NCBI GenBank assembly: GCA_964487505.1
Contig: CAZARD010000060.1
Location: 1-26,031 of the forward strand
Length of the DNA stretch: 26,031 bases
Direction: 5' to 3'
Source of the DNA: JAFDVJ01 sp964487505
Lineage (GTDB): Bacteria; Acidobacteriota; Blastocatellia; Pyrinomonadales; Pyrinomonadaceae
The position numbers and the translations under genes were made by a program. The notes under the pieces are model-generated. The model made no database searches, was not told the DNA's origin, and saw only the letters and a program-made list of their open reading frames with translations. Below, piece by piece: positions 15,510 to 23,575 of this stretch (its first letter is position 1; the number at the start of each line of letters is the position of its first letter).

Positions 15510-15528
15510 ACAGGCCGGAGATTCCGCA

Positions 15529-16962
15529 ATGTCGAAAACTTCCTTACTCGACTCGTTCTTCCACGTGTCGCACGAACAGATCAGAAAGATTCTCGAGGCG
15601 GCGCTGTCGAAAGGCGCCGAATTCGCCGACGTCTTTTTCGAATACCGGATCTCTTCGACCCTGTCGTTCGAGGAGGACATCGTCAAGACCGCGCGGCGCG
15701 GCATCGTGTCGGGTGTCGGCGTCCGGGCCGTCAAGGGCGACCAGATCGGATTCGCGTTCTCGGAAGAACTGACCACGGAAAAAATGGTGGCGGCGGCCAA
15801 GGCTGCGGCCTCGATCGCCGCCGACGATCGGGCGAAGATCCGTATCCTGCCTGTCTGCGAAAGGACGCACGCGGACTTCTACCACATTGAGGAACTCGCG
15901 ACGTCGGCCGATCTGCACCGGAAGCTGGCGCTGATCAACGAAGCGAACTCGGCAGCGAAGGCGTACGATCCGGCGATCGTGCGCGTCAACGTCAATTTCA
16001 ACGACGAGGTCCGGCATCTGGTCTACGCCGACAACGACGGCGTGACGTGGGAAGATTCGCAGCCTGTGTTCGTCTTTTCGACGAGCTGCATCGCCGAGCG
16101 CGACGGTCGGCGGGAGTTGGGATTCGCGTCGGGCGGCGGTCGTATCGGTCTTGAGTATTTCGATCGGAAACGGAGCGCTTCGGCGATCGCCAAGGACGCG
16201 GCGCGGCTCGCCGTGCTGAATCTTTCGGCCGTCGAGATCGAGGCCGGCCCGCAGACCGTCGTGCTCGGAAACGCCGAAAGCGCGGTCCTTTTGCACGAGG
16301 CCGTCGGGCACGGGCTCGAAGCGGATTTCAACTACAAGAATCTCTCAAATTACTCCGGCCGGATCGGCGAGAAGGTCGCGTCAGAGCATTGCACGATCGT
16401 TGACGAAGGCCGGATCGAGAACATGCGCGGAACGATCAATATCGACGACGAAGGGAACCCGCCGCAGAGTACGGTGTTGATCGAGAACGGGATTCTCCGC
16501 GGCTATATGACGGACCGCATCTCGGCCAAGAAACTCGGGGTCGCGGCCTCGGGCAACGGCCGACGACAGGCGTACAACTATCCGCCGATGCCGCGGATGA
16601 CGAATACGTATCTCCGCAACGGCGAGCATTCGGCGGACGAGATCCTGCGCTCGGTCAAGAAGGGCATCTATGCCAAAAGCTTCACGGGCGGCAACGTCGA
16701 CATCACGAAGGGCGATTTTACTTTCAGCTGCTCGGAGGCCTACCTGATCGAGGACGGTCGGATCACGACGCCGATAAAGGGTGCGACGCTCGTCGGCAAC
16801 GGCCCCGACGTGATGACGCGCGTGACGATGGTCGGCAACGACCTCAAGTTCACCGACGGCGGCTGGACCTGCGGAAAAAGCGGCCAACTGGTGCCCGTCG
16901 GAATGGGAACGCCGACGGTCAAGGTCGATGAGATAACCGTCGGGGGAACGAAAGTGAAGTGA
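15529..16962 (+). CDS. tldD: TldD metalloprotease subunit
   Basis: This is the 477-residue catalytic subunit of the TldD/TldE (PmbA) peptidase. In E. coli that cytoplasmic heterodimer cleaves unfolded peptides, matures microcin B17 and helps degrade the CcdA antitoxin. HEAVGHGLEADF contains the zinc motif HExxxH (His256, Glu257, His261), and the conserved Cys401 lies in FTFSCSEAYLIEDG. The N-terminal half (DVFFEYRISSTLSFEEDIVK) and GNAESAVLLHEAVGHG are characteristic. I chose the ATG at 15529, with GGAG 8 nt upstream, over an in-frame TTG at 15496. Its partner pmbA starts 93 bp downstream across an invertible heptamer hairpin. No RiPP precursor or toxin-antitoxin gene was seen nearby, so the substrate is unknown. 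Confidence 0.93.
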   Translation: MSKTSLLDSFFHVSHEQIRKILEAALSKGAEFADVFFEYRISSTLSFEEDIVKTARRGIVSGVGVRAVKGDQIGFAFSEELTTEKMVAAAKAAASIAADDRAKIRILPVCERTHADFYHIEELATSADLHRKLALINEANSAAKAYDPAIVRVNVNFNDEVRHLVYADNDGVTWEDSQPVFVFSTSCIAERDGRRELGFASGGGRIGLEYFDRKRSASAIAKDAARLAVLNLSAVEIEAGPQTVVLGNAESAVLLHEAVGHGLEADFNYKNLSNYSGRIGEKVASEHCTIVDEGRIENMRGTINIDDEGNPPQSTVLIENGILRGYMTDRISAKKLGVAASGNGRRQAYNYPPMPRMTNTYLRNGEHSADEILRSVKKGIYAKSFTGGNVDITKGDFTFSCSEAYLIEDGRITTPIKGATLVGNGPDVMTRVTMVGNDLKFTDGGWTCGKSGQLVPVGMGTPTVKVDEITVGGTKVK

Positions 16963-17052
16963 TTTGGGAATTCGGATTTGGGAATTCGGATTTGACTCCG
17001 AAGCTCCGATCCCAAATCGCAAAGCCGAAATCCGAAATCCGAAATCCCAAAT
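16962..17052. repeat. Heptamer-type inverted repeat between tldD and pmbA
   Basis: Units of ATTTGGGAATTCGG on the left (16962-16995) are matched by their complements AAATCCGAAATCCCAAAT on the right (17028-17052), which end 3 bp before the pmbA ATG. The transcript could form a long hairpin between two genes whose products must pair. It might stabilise, attenuate or terminate; no T-run follows. Confidence 0.7.
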
Positions 17053-17055
17053 GCT

Positions 17056-18405
17056 ATGCAGGACCACAGAGATCTCGCAACCGAACTTGTCGCGGCGCTC
17101 AAACGGAACGGGGCCGACGCGTGCGACGTTTACATCGGCATTGCCGAAGGCTTCACCGCCACCGTCAGGCTAGGCGCGATCGAAAAGCTCCAGCAATCGA
17201 CGTCGAAGGGACTCGGCCTACGTGTCTTCCGAAACGGCGCGACCGCGCTCACGTTCACGACGGATTTCCGCGATCGGGCCGTCAACGATCTGATCGGCGA
17301 TCTGCTCGAGATCGTCAAGGTTTCGAGCTCCGATGAATTCAATGGACTGGCGCCGCGTGAAAGTCTCGGAATCTGCGACGGGGACCTCGACCTCGTCGAT
17401 GACGGTCTCGCCGCGGTCCCGACCGAAAGGAAGATCGAATTGGCTCGCGAGACGGAGGACGCCGGCCGAAACCTGGACGTCCGCATCAGCAATTCGAACG
17501 GGGCGAGCTGGTCTGATTCGATTTCGCAAGTGACCCTCGCAAATTCGGACGGTTTTGTCGGCCAGTACCGCGCGACGAATGCGAGTTTGTCGGTTTCGTT
17601 GCTTGCCGAAGAGGACGGCGTCAAACAGCGCGACGGGTGGTACACCCTCAATCGGTTCGTTTCAGGCCTCGAAGCCGCGGCGGCCGTCGGCGAAACCGCG
17701 GCCCGGCGGACCATCGCCCGGCTCGGCGGCCGAAAGATCAAGTCGCAGGCGGTGCCGGTGGTGGTCAGTCCCGAGGTCGCCGGCGAGTTCGTGGCGATGA
17801 TCTTCAACGCCGCGTCGGGTGTCAACATCTACCGGCGATCGTCATATCTGATCGGCAAGATCGGTGAGGTGGTCGCCGCGCCGGCGGTCACGATCGTCGA
17901 TGACGCCACGATCCGCGGCGGACTGGCATCGCGCCCTTTCGACGCCGAGGGCGTACGATCGTCGCCCGTGACGGTCATCGAGAACGGCGTACTACAGCGG
18001 TACGTTTGCGATTCATATTCCGCAAGGCGTTTGAATTCAGCGGTTACGGGAAATTCCGTGCGCGGCTATTCGACGCCGCCGTCGGTCGGGGCAAGCAATC
18101 TGTACATCAGGAACGGCGATTCCGATCCCAAGGCGATCATCGGCTCCGTCAAGAGCGGCCTCTATCTGACCGAGATGTTCGGTTCCGGCGTCAATAGCGT
18201 CACCGGCGACTTCTCGCAAGGCGCGAGCGGTTTCTGGATCGAGAACGGCGAGATAACCTACCCGGTCCAGGAGATAACGATCGCCGGAAACGTCCTCGAA
18301 GCGCTCGCGAACGTCGAGGCGATCGGCAACGATCTGAGTTTCGGCCTTGGAAGCATTGCCTCGCCGACACTTCTCGTTTCAAAGATGACGATCGGCGGCT
18401 CCTGA
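17056..18405 (+). CDS. pmbA: PmbA/TldE, non-catalytic partner of TldD
   Basis: The 449-residue protein is homologous in layout to TldD: the N-terminal domain runs DVYIGIAEGFTATVRLGAIEKLQ, then GLGLRVFRNGATALTFTTDF. At the place of the HExxxH helix it has VVSPEVAGEFVAMIF, so it cannot bind zinc there, as is normal for TldE. The C-terminal half contains PFDAEGVRSSPVTVIENGVL and SGFWIENGEITYPVQEITIAGN, typical of the family. It forms a heterodimer with TldD and helps shape the substrate channel. The start has no Shine-Dalgarno sequence because the heptamer repeat abuts it; translation may depend on coupling with or structure in the tldD transcript. A weak terminator follows. Confidence 0.92.
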   Translation: MQDHRDLATELVAALKRNGADACDVYIGIAEGFTATVRLGAIEKLQQSTSKGLGLRVFRNGATALTFTTDFRDRAVNDLIGDLLEIVKVSSSDEFNGLAPRESLGICDGDLDLVDDGLAAVPTERKIELARETEDAGRNLDVRISNSNGASWSDSISQVTLANSDGFVGQYRATNASLSVSLLAEEDGVKQRDGWYTLNRFVSGLEAAAAVGETAARRTIARLGGRKIKSQAVPVVVSPEVAGEFVAMIFNAASGVNIYRRSSYLIGKIGEVVAAPAVTIVDDATIRGGLASRPFDAEGVRSSPVTVIENGVLQRYVCDSYSARRLNSAVTGNSVRGYSTPPSVGASNLYIRNGDSDPKAIIGSVKSGLYLTEMFGSGVNSVTGDFSQGASGFWIENGEITYPVQEITIAGNVLEALANVEAIGNDLSFGLGSIASPTLLVSKMTIGGS

Positions 18406-18439
18406 AGCCGTCGGTAGATTTCGGCATTCGGCTTTTTTT
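18406..18439 (+). terminator. Weak intrinsic terminator after pmbA
   Basis: AGCCG (18406-18410) can pair with CGGCT (18429-18433), which runs straight into seven Ts. The stem is short and the loop 18 nt, so it is a modest candidate. It separates pmbA from nhaA. Confidence 0.45.
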
Positions 18440-18458
18440 CGAGGGTCAGCGATTTTGA

Positions 18459-18464
18459 TAGAAT
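18459..18464 (+). promoter_or_regulatory. Candidate -10 hexamer (TAGAAT) of nhaA, possibly leaderless
   Basis: TAGAAT ends 6 nt before the nhaA ATG, no Shine-Dalgarno sequence is present, and the region upstream is the pmbA terminator. The -35 region (TTTTCG at 17-bp spacing) is poor. The geometry matches that of the S9 peptidase gene. Confidence 0.4.
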
Positions 18465-18470
18465 TTCGTT

Positions 18471-19676
18471 ATGCCGCAGGTCCGGAAAAGAAAGCTAACC
18501 ACAACATTCCGCGAGTTTTTCGATTCCGAAAAAGCGAGCGGCGTGATAATGATCACCTGTACGGTGATCTCGCTTATCGTCGCCAATTCGCCAATCGGAT
18601 CGGCCTATCTTGGATTCTGGCATCTCGATCTTGGCGGACTGTCGGTCGAGCTTTGGATCAACGATCTGCTGATGGCGATCTTCTTTCTGCTGATCGGGCT
18701 CGAACTCGAGCGTGAAATGATCAGCGGCGAGTTGTCGAATCTGCGCACCGCGCTGCTTCCGATCTTCGCGGCCCTCGGCGGCATCGCGGTCCCGGCGGCG
18801 ATTCATTTCTCGATCAACCACGGGACTCCGACACAGGCCGGCGTGGGCATCCCGATGGCGACCGACATCGCGTTTGCGCTCGGCGTGCTGGCGCTCGTCG
18901 GAAGCCGCGTTCCGGCATCGCTGAAAGTATTCCTGGCGGCGCTCGCAGTGATCGACGACCTCTGCGCGATCATCGTCATCGCCGTGTTTTACTCGGGCAA
19001 GCTTTCGGTCGCTTTTCTCGCCGCATCGCTCGCGGTCTGGGCCGCGCTTTTCCTGCTCAATCGAGTCGGGCGGGTTCAAAGTCTGATTCCGTATCTGATC
19101 GGCGGCGCGCTGATGTGGTTCCTGATGCTGCAATCCGGGGTTCACGCGACGATTTCCGGAGTTCTTCTGGCGTTCGCGATCCCGACCTCGGCCAAGGAGG
19201 ACGACGCCGAGTCGCCGTCGCACAAACTCGAGCATTTCCTTCAGAAGCCGGTTGCGTTTATCATCCTTCCGATATTCGCGTTGGCGAACACCGGCATCGT
19301 GCTCGGCGCCGATGCGCTCCGTACGCTCGGCGGCCCGAACGAGATCGGGATCATGGCCGGGCTCGTCGTCGGCAAACCTATCGGTATCGCGCTTGCGACG
19401 TTCGGCGCGATCGCGTTCGGGATCGCGAAGCTTCCGCTCGATCTCGGCTGGAAGCATATCGTGGGCGCGGGACTGCTCGGCGGGATCGGGTTCACGATGT
19501 CGATCTTCATCACGAACCTGGCATTCGCGGGGAATCTGACGGAGATCAACGGTTCGAAGATGGCGATCCTTTTGGCTTCGACGGCGGCGGCGATGATCGG
19601 GTTCCTGTGGTTAAAGGCATTCGGCGCGCCGCTTGCGACCGACGATGACGTCGAGACGATGGACTTGGAGGAGTAA
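18471..19676 (+). CDS. nhaA: Na+/H+ antiporter NhaA
   Basis: The 401-residue inner-membrane protein exchanges cytoplasmic Na+ (or Li+) for external protons, controlling pH and sodium. The signature residues are present: Asp132 in MATDIAFALGVLAL, the ion-binding pair Asp162/Asp163 in AVIDDLCAI and Lys302 in VVGKPIGI, which correspond to E. coli D133, D163/D164 and K300. About a dozen hydrophobic segments fill residues 20-385, and the tail is acidic (DDDVETMDLEE). Length fits the family. It appears to be a single-gene unit: a terminator-like hairpin separates it from pmbA and a repeat-filled spacer follows. The tldD-pmbA pair upstream has no known link to sodium transport. Confidence 0.95.
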   Translation: MPQVRKRKLTTTFREFFDSEKASGVIMITCTVISLIVANSPIGSAYLGFWHLDLGGLSVELWINDLLMAIFFLLIGLELEREMISGELSNLRTALLPIFAALGGIAVPAAIHFSINHGTPTQAGVGIPMATDIAFALGVLALVGSRVPASLKVFLAALAVIDDLCAIIVIAVFYSGKLSVAFLAASLAVWAALFLLNRVGRVQSLIPYLIGGALMWFLMLQSGVHATISGVLLAFAIPTSAKEDDAESPSHKLEHFLQKPVAFIILPIFALANTGIVLGADALRTLGGPNEIGIMAGLVVGKPIGIALATFGAIAFGIAKLPLDLGWKHIVGAGLLGGIGFTMSIFITNLAFAGNLTEINGSKMAILLASTAAAMIGFLWLKAFGAPLATDDDVETMDLEE

Positions 19677-19680
19677 GCGG

Positions 19681-19865
19681 TTAGCAGTGAGCAGTGAGCA
19701 GTAAGCGGTGAGCAGAGGTTCACGGCTGGGCTCCAGGCCAGCCGGACGAACGCGCAAAACGGAAACGGGCTATGCCCTGAACTGCGGCAGAAACGCGAAT
19801 TCAAACCGGGCTTCGCCCATCGGGAGAGAACCGATCCGCCGAGGAATTCGTAACAACGATCGAAA
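19681..19865. repeat. Spacer with AGCAGTG heptamers and three hairpins
   Basis: 19681-19715 is a run of degenerate AGCAGTG units. It is followed by CGGCTGG/CCAGCCG (19723-19729 with 19738-19744), GGGC-TAT-GCCC (19767-19777) and GGGC-TTC-GCCC (19808-19818). The last two have the same stem with different loops. No gene or T-run is present. Confidence 0.65.
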
Positions 19866-20291
19866 ATGCAAAACTTCATACTGGTACCTTTCAAGATGGA
19901 AAGCGGTCTGACGCAGATCGACGGGTTCGCGAAATTTTCGCCCGCCGGAGTTGTGCTTGAGTTCGAGTCAAAGTTCCTCGGATTCATCAAGAGCGGGGTA
20001 CAGGAAAACGCTATCTCGCTCGACCGCCTGCTCGATGTGAGATTCCGCAAAGGCTTTTTCAAGATCGGCACGAAGATCGAGATCCGGCTCAAGAGCTTCA
20101 CCGAACTGGCAAAACTGCCGAACTCTGACGGGAAGATCGTGCTCAAGATCAAGCGCGAAGATTTCAGTGTCGCGAAGGACGCGGTGGAACGTATCAATCG
20201 CTGCCTTGAAGAGTACCGCCAGGACCTGCCGCCGGCGCATACTCACGTCAGCGAGTTGTTCGAGGAAGACACGAAAGAACTAGACCGCTGA
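19866..20291 (+). CDS. Small cytoplasmic protein of unknown function, PH-like layout
   Basis: I do not recognise a named family. The 141-residue protein has no signal peptide or membrane helix. It reads as alternating beta-strands (FILVPFKM, GVVLEFESKFLGFI, ISLDRLLDVRFRKG, TKIEIRLK, GKIVLKIKRED) followed by one amphipathic helix (SVAKDAVERINRCLEEYRQ). That strand-rich core capped by a C-terminal helix is what a bacterial PH-like domain looks like; this is inferred from pattern only. The tail HTHVSELFEEDTKELDR is charged. The upstream Shine-Dalgarno sequence is weak. It converges on the VWFA gene with a 27-bp gap. Confidence 0.7.
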   Translation: MQNFILVPFKMESGLTQIDGFAKFSPAGVVLEFESKFLGFIKSGVQENAISLDRLLDVRFRKGFFKIGTKIEIRLKSFTELAKLPNSDGKIVLKIKREDFSVAKDAVERINRCLEEYRQDLPPAHTHVSELFEEDTKELDR

Positions 20292-20318
20292 CCACAGGCG
20301 GAAATGCGCCGAGGACGA

Positions 20319-21272
20319 TCAGTTCGGAAGGATTCTGTATCGATAGTAGACGGTGCGTTTGTCGCCTTTCGCGTTCCTGATCTCGACATCCAGGTCGAGC
20401 TTCTCCGGAGATCTCACCGGCGAGAGTTCGAGCAGATAGGTCAGCCGTGTTGCATCCGCCAGTTGTTTGGCGAATTCGGCGAGAGACTCGCGCGGGTCGC
20501 GAACAAGTGCCGGCGGCTTTTGCCTGATCTCGGGCGGTTCCCACTTACCCGTGGCGGTCGTCCCCGAGTACATCCGGCGTGAATCAATATGAACGATCCA
20601 TAAATGACCGCCGGTCATTTCCGTGATCTTGTCGAGTTTCTCGTCCCGCGGTTGCGAATACCATTCGACGTCGTCCGTGACGGCGATGCCGTCGACCAAA
20701 ACGTCCGAATTCCGAAGCAGGTCTTTGACCGCGGAGAATTTCGTCTTTGAGTAAGAGTCGTACCCGAAGCCGAAAACCTGGATTACCTTCTTTTTCAGCC
20801 TCGACTCCGAAAGCTTTTGGACTGCGAGGGCGAGCGCGTCGAAAACGACCGACCGTGCCCGATTGTTCTCGATTTCCGCAAAGCGGCGGAAGGTCGAGGC
20901 CAGCGCCGCCCGATCGCCGTTCCAATCCAGCAGAACTTCGGCCTTCGAATTCGATGCGATGACGCAGTACTCGTTTGACGGATTCGATTCTTGAACGAAC
21001 TTTGAAGCGATGAGCTCGTCGGCGTCCGAGAAGATCCTGTCGTTGATCAGGATCGCGACCGCCGCCGGTTCGTTCTCTTCCGATTCGAGGCGCTCGACGA
21101 CCGGCCGTTCGTTCCCCGACTTCGCCTTGATATTCTCCGGTTTGAGATCCGACAGATACCCGTTCTTATCTGAGACAAGAAGCCTGACACGCTGCTTACG
21201 ACCTCCGGGCGCCTGCGAAAGCGCAACCGCCGCGAGGACCAACAGCGAAACTGGCCAGGCAACGCATCTCAT
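20319..21272 (-). CDS. Secreted VWFA-domain protein, acidobacterial type
   Basis: The 317-residue product begins with a signal peptide (MRCVAWPVSLLVLAAVALSQ). VRLLVSDKNGYLSDLKPENI followed by AVAILINDRIF and later VIQVFGFGYDSYSK matches the VWFA-related family described from Acidobacteria (TIGR03436-like). The usual DxSxS metal-site motif is not intact (INDRIFSD), so metal-dependent ligand binding is doubtful. The frame is open far upstream, but the ATG at 21272 starts the signal peptide and has AAAGGTAG before it; longer versions would run antiparallel to nothing but overlap the S9 gene. It begins 2 bp after the S9 peptidase stop, so the two are almost certainly co-transcribed. Function unknown, probably extracytoplasmic. 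Confidence 0.82.
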   Translation of the reverse strand: MRCVAWPVSLLVLAAVALSQAPGGRKQRVRLLVSDKNGYLSDLKPENIKAKSGNERPVVERLESEENEPAAVAILINDRIFSDADELIASKFVQESNPSNEYCVIASNSKAEVLLDWNGDRAALASTFRRFAEIENNRARSVVFDALALAVQKLSESRLKKKVIQVFGFGYDSYSKTKFSAVKDLLRNSDVLVDGIAVTDDVEWYSQPRDEKLDKITEMTGGHLWIVHIDSRRMYSGTTATGKWEPPEIRQKPPALVRDPRESLAEFAKQLADATRLTYLLELSPVRSPEKLDLDVEIRNAKGDKRTVYYRYRILPN

Positions 21273-21274
21273 AA

Positions 21275-23446
21275 CTACCTTTGCGGCGCCGCCATCCGCG
21301 GATCGGCCTTCGGCGTCATCTTGTATTCCTTCGGCGGTTCCTTGCCGAGCAGGTTTTTGACGAAATAGTCCCAGCGCCGGCGCATCATATAGAAGTTGTC
21401 CGCCCCGTAACCGTGGCGCGCGTTCGGGAAAACGATCAGATCGAAATCCTTGTTGGCTTTGACGAGCGCGTCGACGACCAGATACGTGTTGTACGGAGGC
21501 ACGTTGTCGTCCATTCCGCCGTGAGCGAGCAACAGCTTGCCCTTCAGATTCTTGGCGAAATTCTGGTTGGCCTGTTTCTCGTAATTGTCGCCGACCAGCA
21601 GGCCGATATAGCGCTCGCCCCAATCGTCCTCGTAATTGCGGTTGTCGTGATTTCCCGATTCAGCGATCCCGACCTTGTAAAAGTCCGGAAAGCGGAACAT
21701 CGCCGCCGCCGTCGCGAATCCGCCGCCCGAATGGCCCCAGATGCCGACGCGGTCGAGGTCGATGAAACGATACTTCGAAGCCAGCTCACGGATGCCGGCG
21801 ATCTGGTCTTCGAGCGTGTTGTCGGCCATATTTCCGTAACAGACGTCGTGGAAGGACTTCGAGCGGTCGGGATTGCAGGTGCCGTCGATGATGATCACGA
21901 CGAATCCCAACTCCGCCAGCGCCTGGTTGTCGTTGCGCGAGGCCGCGAAGGATCGCGATCCGACGCCGCCGCCTTGCGGGCCGGGATAGATGTAATTGAT
22001 GACCGGATACTTCTTCGATTCGTCAAGATTCGTCGGCGTGAACATCAGCCCGTAAAGATCCCAGCGGCCATCGCGGGATTTTACCTTGACGGGCATCGGC
22101 GGCTTCCATCCGGCGGCCTTGAGCCGCGAGACATCGCCCGTTTCGAGCGTCGCGATCAGTTTGCCGCCCATATCGCGGAGCGTCGCGACCGGCGGAACGT
22201 CCGGCTTCGAGAAATTGTCGACGAAGTATTTGCCGTCGGGCGACAGCGTGATCTGGTGATTGCCGTCCTCCGGCGTCAGGAGCCTCAGATCCTTGCCGTC
22301 GAAACCGACCCGATAGAAATGGCTGAAATAAGGATCGCGGCCCGCTTCGCGGCCGTTGGCTTCGAAGTACACGACGCGGTTCGGCTCGTCGATCTTGACG
22401 ATCCGCGTCACGACCCAGTCGCCCGAGGTGATCTGGTTTTTGACCTTTCCGTCGCCGCTGTAAAGATAAAGATGGCCCCAGTCGCTCCGTTCCGAATACC
22501 ATATGAACTCGTTGGTCTTCGGGAAGTAGCGCCAGTTTATCTCGCCCTGGCCCGACTCGTACTGCGTCGCGACCTTTTCCTCCATCACCTCGCGGACCTC
22601 GCCGGTGGCGACGTTCGCGACACGGAGCTTCGCCGATTTATGGTCGCGGGTCGACGAGACGAACGCCAGCGTTTTCGAATCGTCGCTCCATTCGTTGTCG
22701 TCAAAACTGCCGGTACAGGCGATGTCGTCGCAGAGCGTTCCCCGCCGATCGTCCGCCGGGATCTTGAAGCGCGCCATCTCGCCGGTTTCGACATCGATGA
22801 CCAGGCGCTGGATCTTGATGATCTCCTTGTCGGTCGGGAGCGGATACTTCCACGCCTCGAGCTTCGGCGCGCCCACGTTGGTCGAAACGAGATACATATC
22901 GCTTACGTGGCGCTGGTCCTGCTGATAGGTCGCGACCTTTTTCGAATCCGGAGACCAGAGGACGATCGGCCGATTGCTCTTGCGCCATCCGGCGTTGTCC
23001 GTCGCGTATCCGAAGTCCTTGATCCCGTCGCGCGTGAGCTGGGTTTCCTTTTTCGACTCGAGATCGACAACCCATAGATTCCAGTCGCGGATGAAGACGG
23101 CCTTCTTGCCGTCCGGCGAAGTCACCTGATCTCCCAGCCCGCGAAACTGCTGCGGAGGCGCGGGAGACAGTCCGAGCGCCGCGGCATCGGTTCCCGTCGT
23201 CCGCGAGCCGTCGGCCGGGTTGATGGTGACGTACTCGCTCCCCGTCGCGGTCAGGACGCGGTACCAAAAACGGCCGTCGGGCAAAAAGACCGGCCGCACA
23301 CCGGCTCGGTCGACGAGCGGGGCCGTGTTGTACGACAGCATTTTTTCAGCCCGAGCGTAATCATCGGCGGTCAGGGAACTCTGGGCATTGACGCCGAACG
23401 CGAACGCGATCAGCAACAGGACGGACAGGGTCGGGAATCTTTTCAT
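21275..23446 (-). CDS. Secreted S9 family peptidase (dipeptidyl peptidase IV-like)
   Basis: The 723-residue serine peptidase removes dipeptides or cleaves short peptides outside the cytoplasm. The signal peptide (MKRFPTLSVLLLIAFAFGVNA) is followed by a DPPIV_N-type beta-propeller (about 60-450, with repeated SPDGKK and WSPDSKK elements) and an alpha/beta-hydrolase domain (about 460-705). The catalytic triad is Ser573 in IWGHSGGGFA, Asp646 in HGGMDDNVPP and His678 in NARHGYGAD. FVVIIIDGTCNPDRS before the nucleophile also fits the family. A promoter-like TTGTCC, 17 bp, TAAAAT ends 6 nt before the ATG with no Shine-Dalgarno sequence. The VWFA gene follows after 2 bp; the M61 peptidase diverges upstream. 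Confidence 0.93.
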   Translation of the reverse strand: MKRFPTLSVLLLIAFAFGVNAQSSLTADDYARAEKMLSYNTAPLVDRAGVRPVFLPDGRFWYRVLTATGSEYVTINPADGSRTTGTDAAALGLSPAPPQQFRGLGDQVTSPDGKKAVFIRDWNLWVVDLESKKETQLTRDGIKDFGYATDNAGWRKSNRPIVLWSPDSKKVATYQQDQRHVSDMYLVSTNVGAPKLEAWKYPLPTDKEIIKIQRLVIDVETGEMARFKIPADDRRGTLCDDIACTGSFDDNEWSDDSKTLAFVSSTRDHKSAKLRVANVATGEVREVMEEKVATQYESGQGEINWRYFPKTNEFIWYSERSDWGHLYLYSGDGKVKNQITSGDWVVTRIVKIDEPNRVVYFEANGREAGRDPYFSHFYRVGFDGKDLRLLTPEDGNHQITLSPDGKYFVDNFSKPDVPPVATLRDMGGKLIATLETGDVSRLKAAGWKPPMPVKVKSRDGRWDLYGLMFTPTNLDESKKYPVINYIYPGPQGGGVGSRSFAASRNDNQALAELGFVVIIIDGTCNPDRSKSFHDVCYGNMADNTLEDQIAGIRELASKYRFIDLDRVGIWGHSGGGFATAAAMFRFPDFYKVGIAESGNHDNRNYEDDWGERYIGLLVGDNYEKQANQNFAKNLKGKLLLAHGGMDDNVPPYNTYLVVDALVKANKDFDLIVFPNARHGYGADNFYMMRRRWDYFVKNLLGKEPPKEYKMTPKADPRMAAPQR

Positions 23447-23452
23447 ATGGGG

Positions 23453-23481
23453 ATTTTACGACTCATCCTGCGGTTGGACAA
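23453..23481 (-). promoter_or_regulatory. Candidate leaderless promoter of the S9 peptidase gene
   Basis: On the minus strand TTGTCC and TAAAAT are separated by exactly 17 bp, and the -10 ends 6 nt before the ATG at 23446. A start at +1 of the transcript would explain the absence of any Shine-Dalgarno sequence. Confidence 0.55.
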
Positions 23482-23521
23482 ACGCGGTCGGCGGCGGCTT
23501 CGGGAATTGTCCGCGATAAGC

Positions 23522-23527
23522 TAGAAT
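23522..23527 (+). promoter_or_regulatory. Candidate -10 hexamer (TAGAAT) of the M61 gene
   Basis: TAGAAT lies 48 nt before the ATG at 23576 in the 129-bp divergent spacer. The expected -35 position reads TTCGGG, a poor match, so this rests on the -10 alone. Confidence 0.3.
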
Positions 23528-23575
23528 CCAAATCGGCAGGGCCGTCTCAAAACGCGGCACCGGCTACCAAAAATT

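Larger units (their letters stand above)
14534..15528. other. Gene-free spacer of about 1 kb rich in repeats
   Basis: No plausible gene was found. From left to right it holds a TTTTGGA heptamer array (14542-14575), a GATTCC/GAAATCT-rich stretch (14648-14690), the hairpin ATCGC-GTA-GCGAT, and the nested palindrome at 14880-15027. Next comes a second GGATTCGGAATCTC-like stretch (15055-15090), GCGTATTT direct repeats (15213-15230) and a TCCAAAA array (15443-15475). A minus-strand frame (15389-15099) translates the GCGTATTT repeats as KYAKYAK and is an artefact. The last 50 bp carry the promoter and ribosome-binding site of tldD. Confidence 0.65.

Noticed and set aside
20319..21623. Extended VWFA ORF of 434 codons starting at 21623
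   Set aside because: The extra 117 residues overlap the S9 coding sequence in another frame and are low-quality. The signal peptide begins at the ATG at 21272.
21281..23077. A 598-codon plus-strand open frame opposite the S9 peptidase gene
   Set aside because: It is the antisense shadow of a high-GC gene. Composition is rich in R, D and V with no recognisable domain, whereas the minus strand gives a full signal peptide, propeller and triad.
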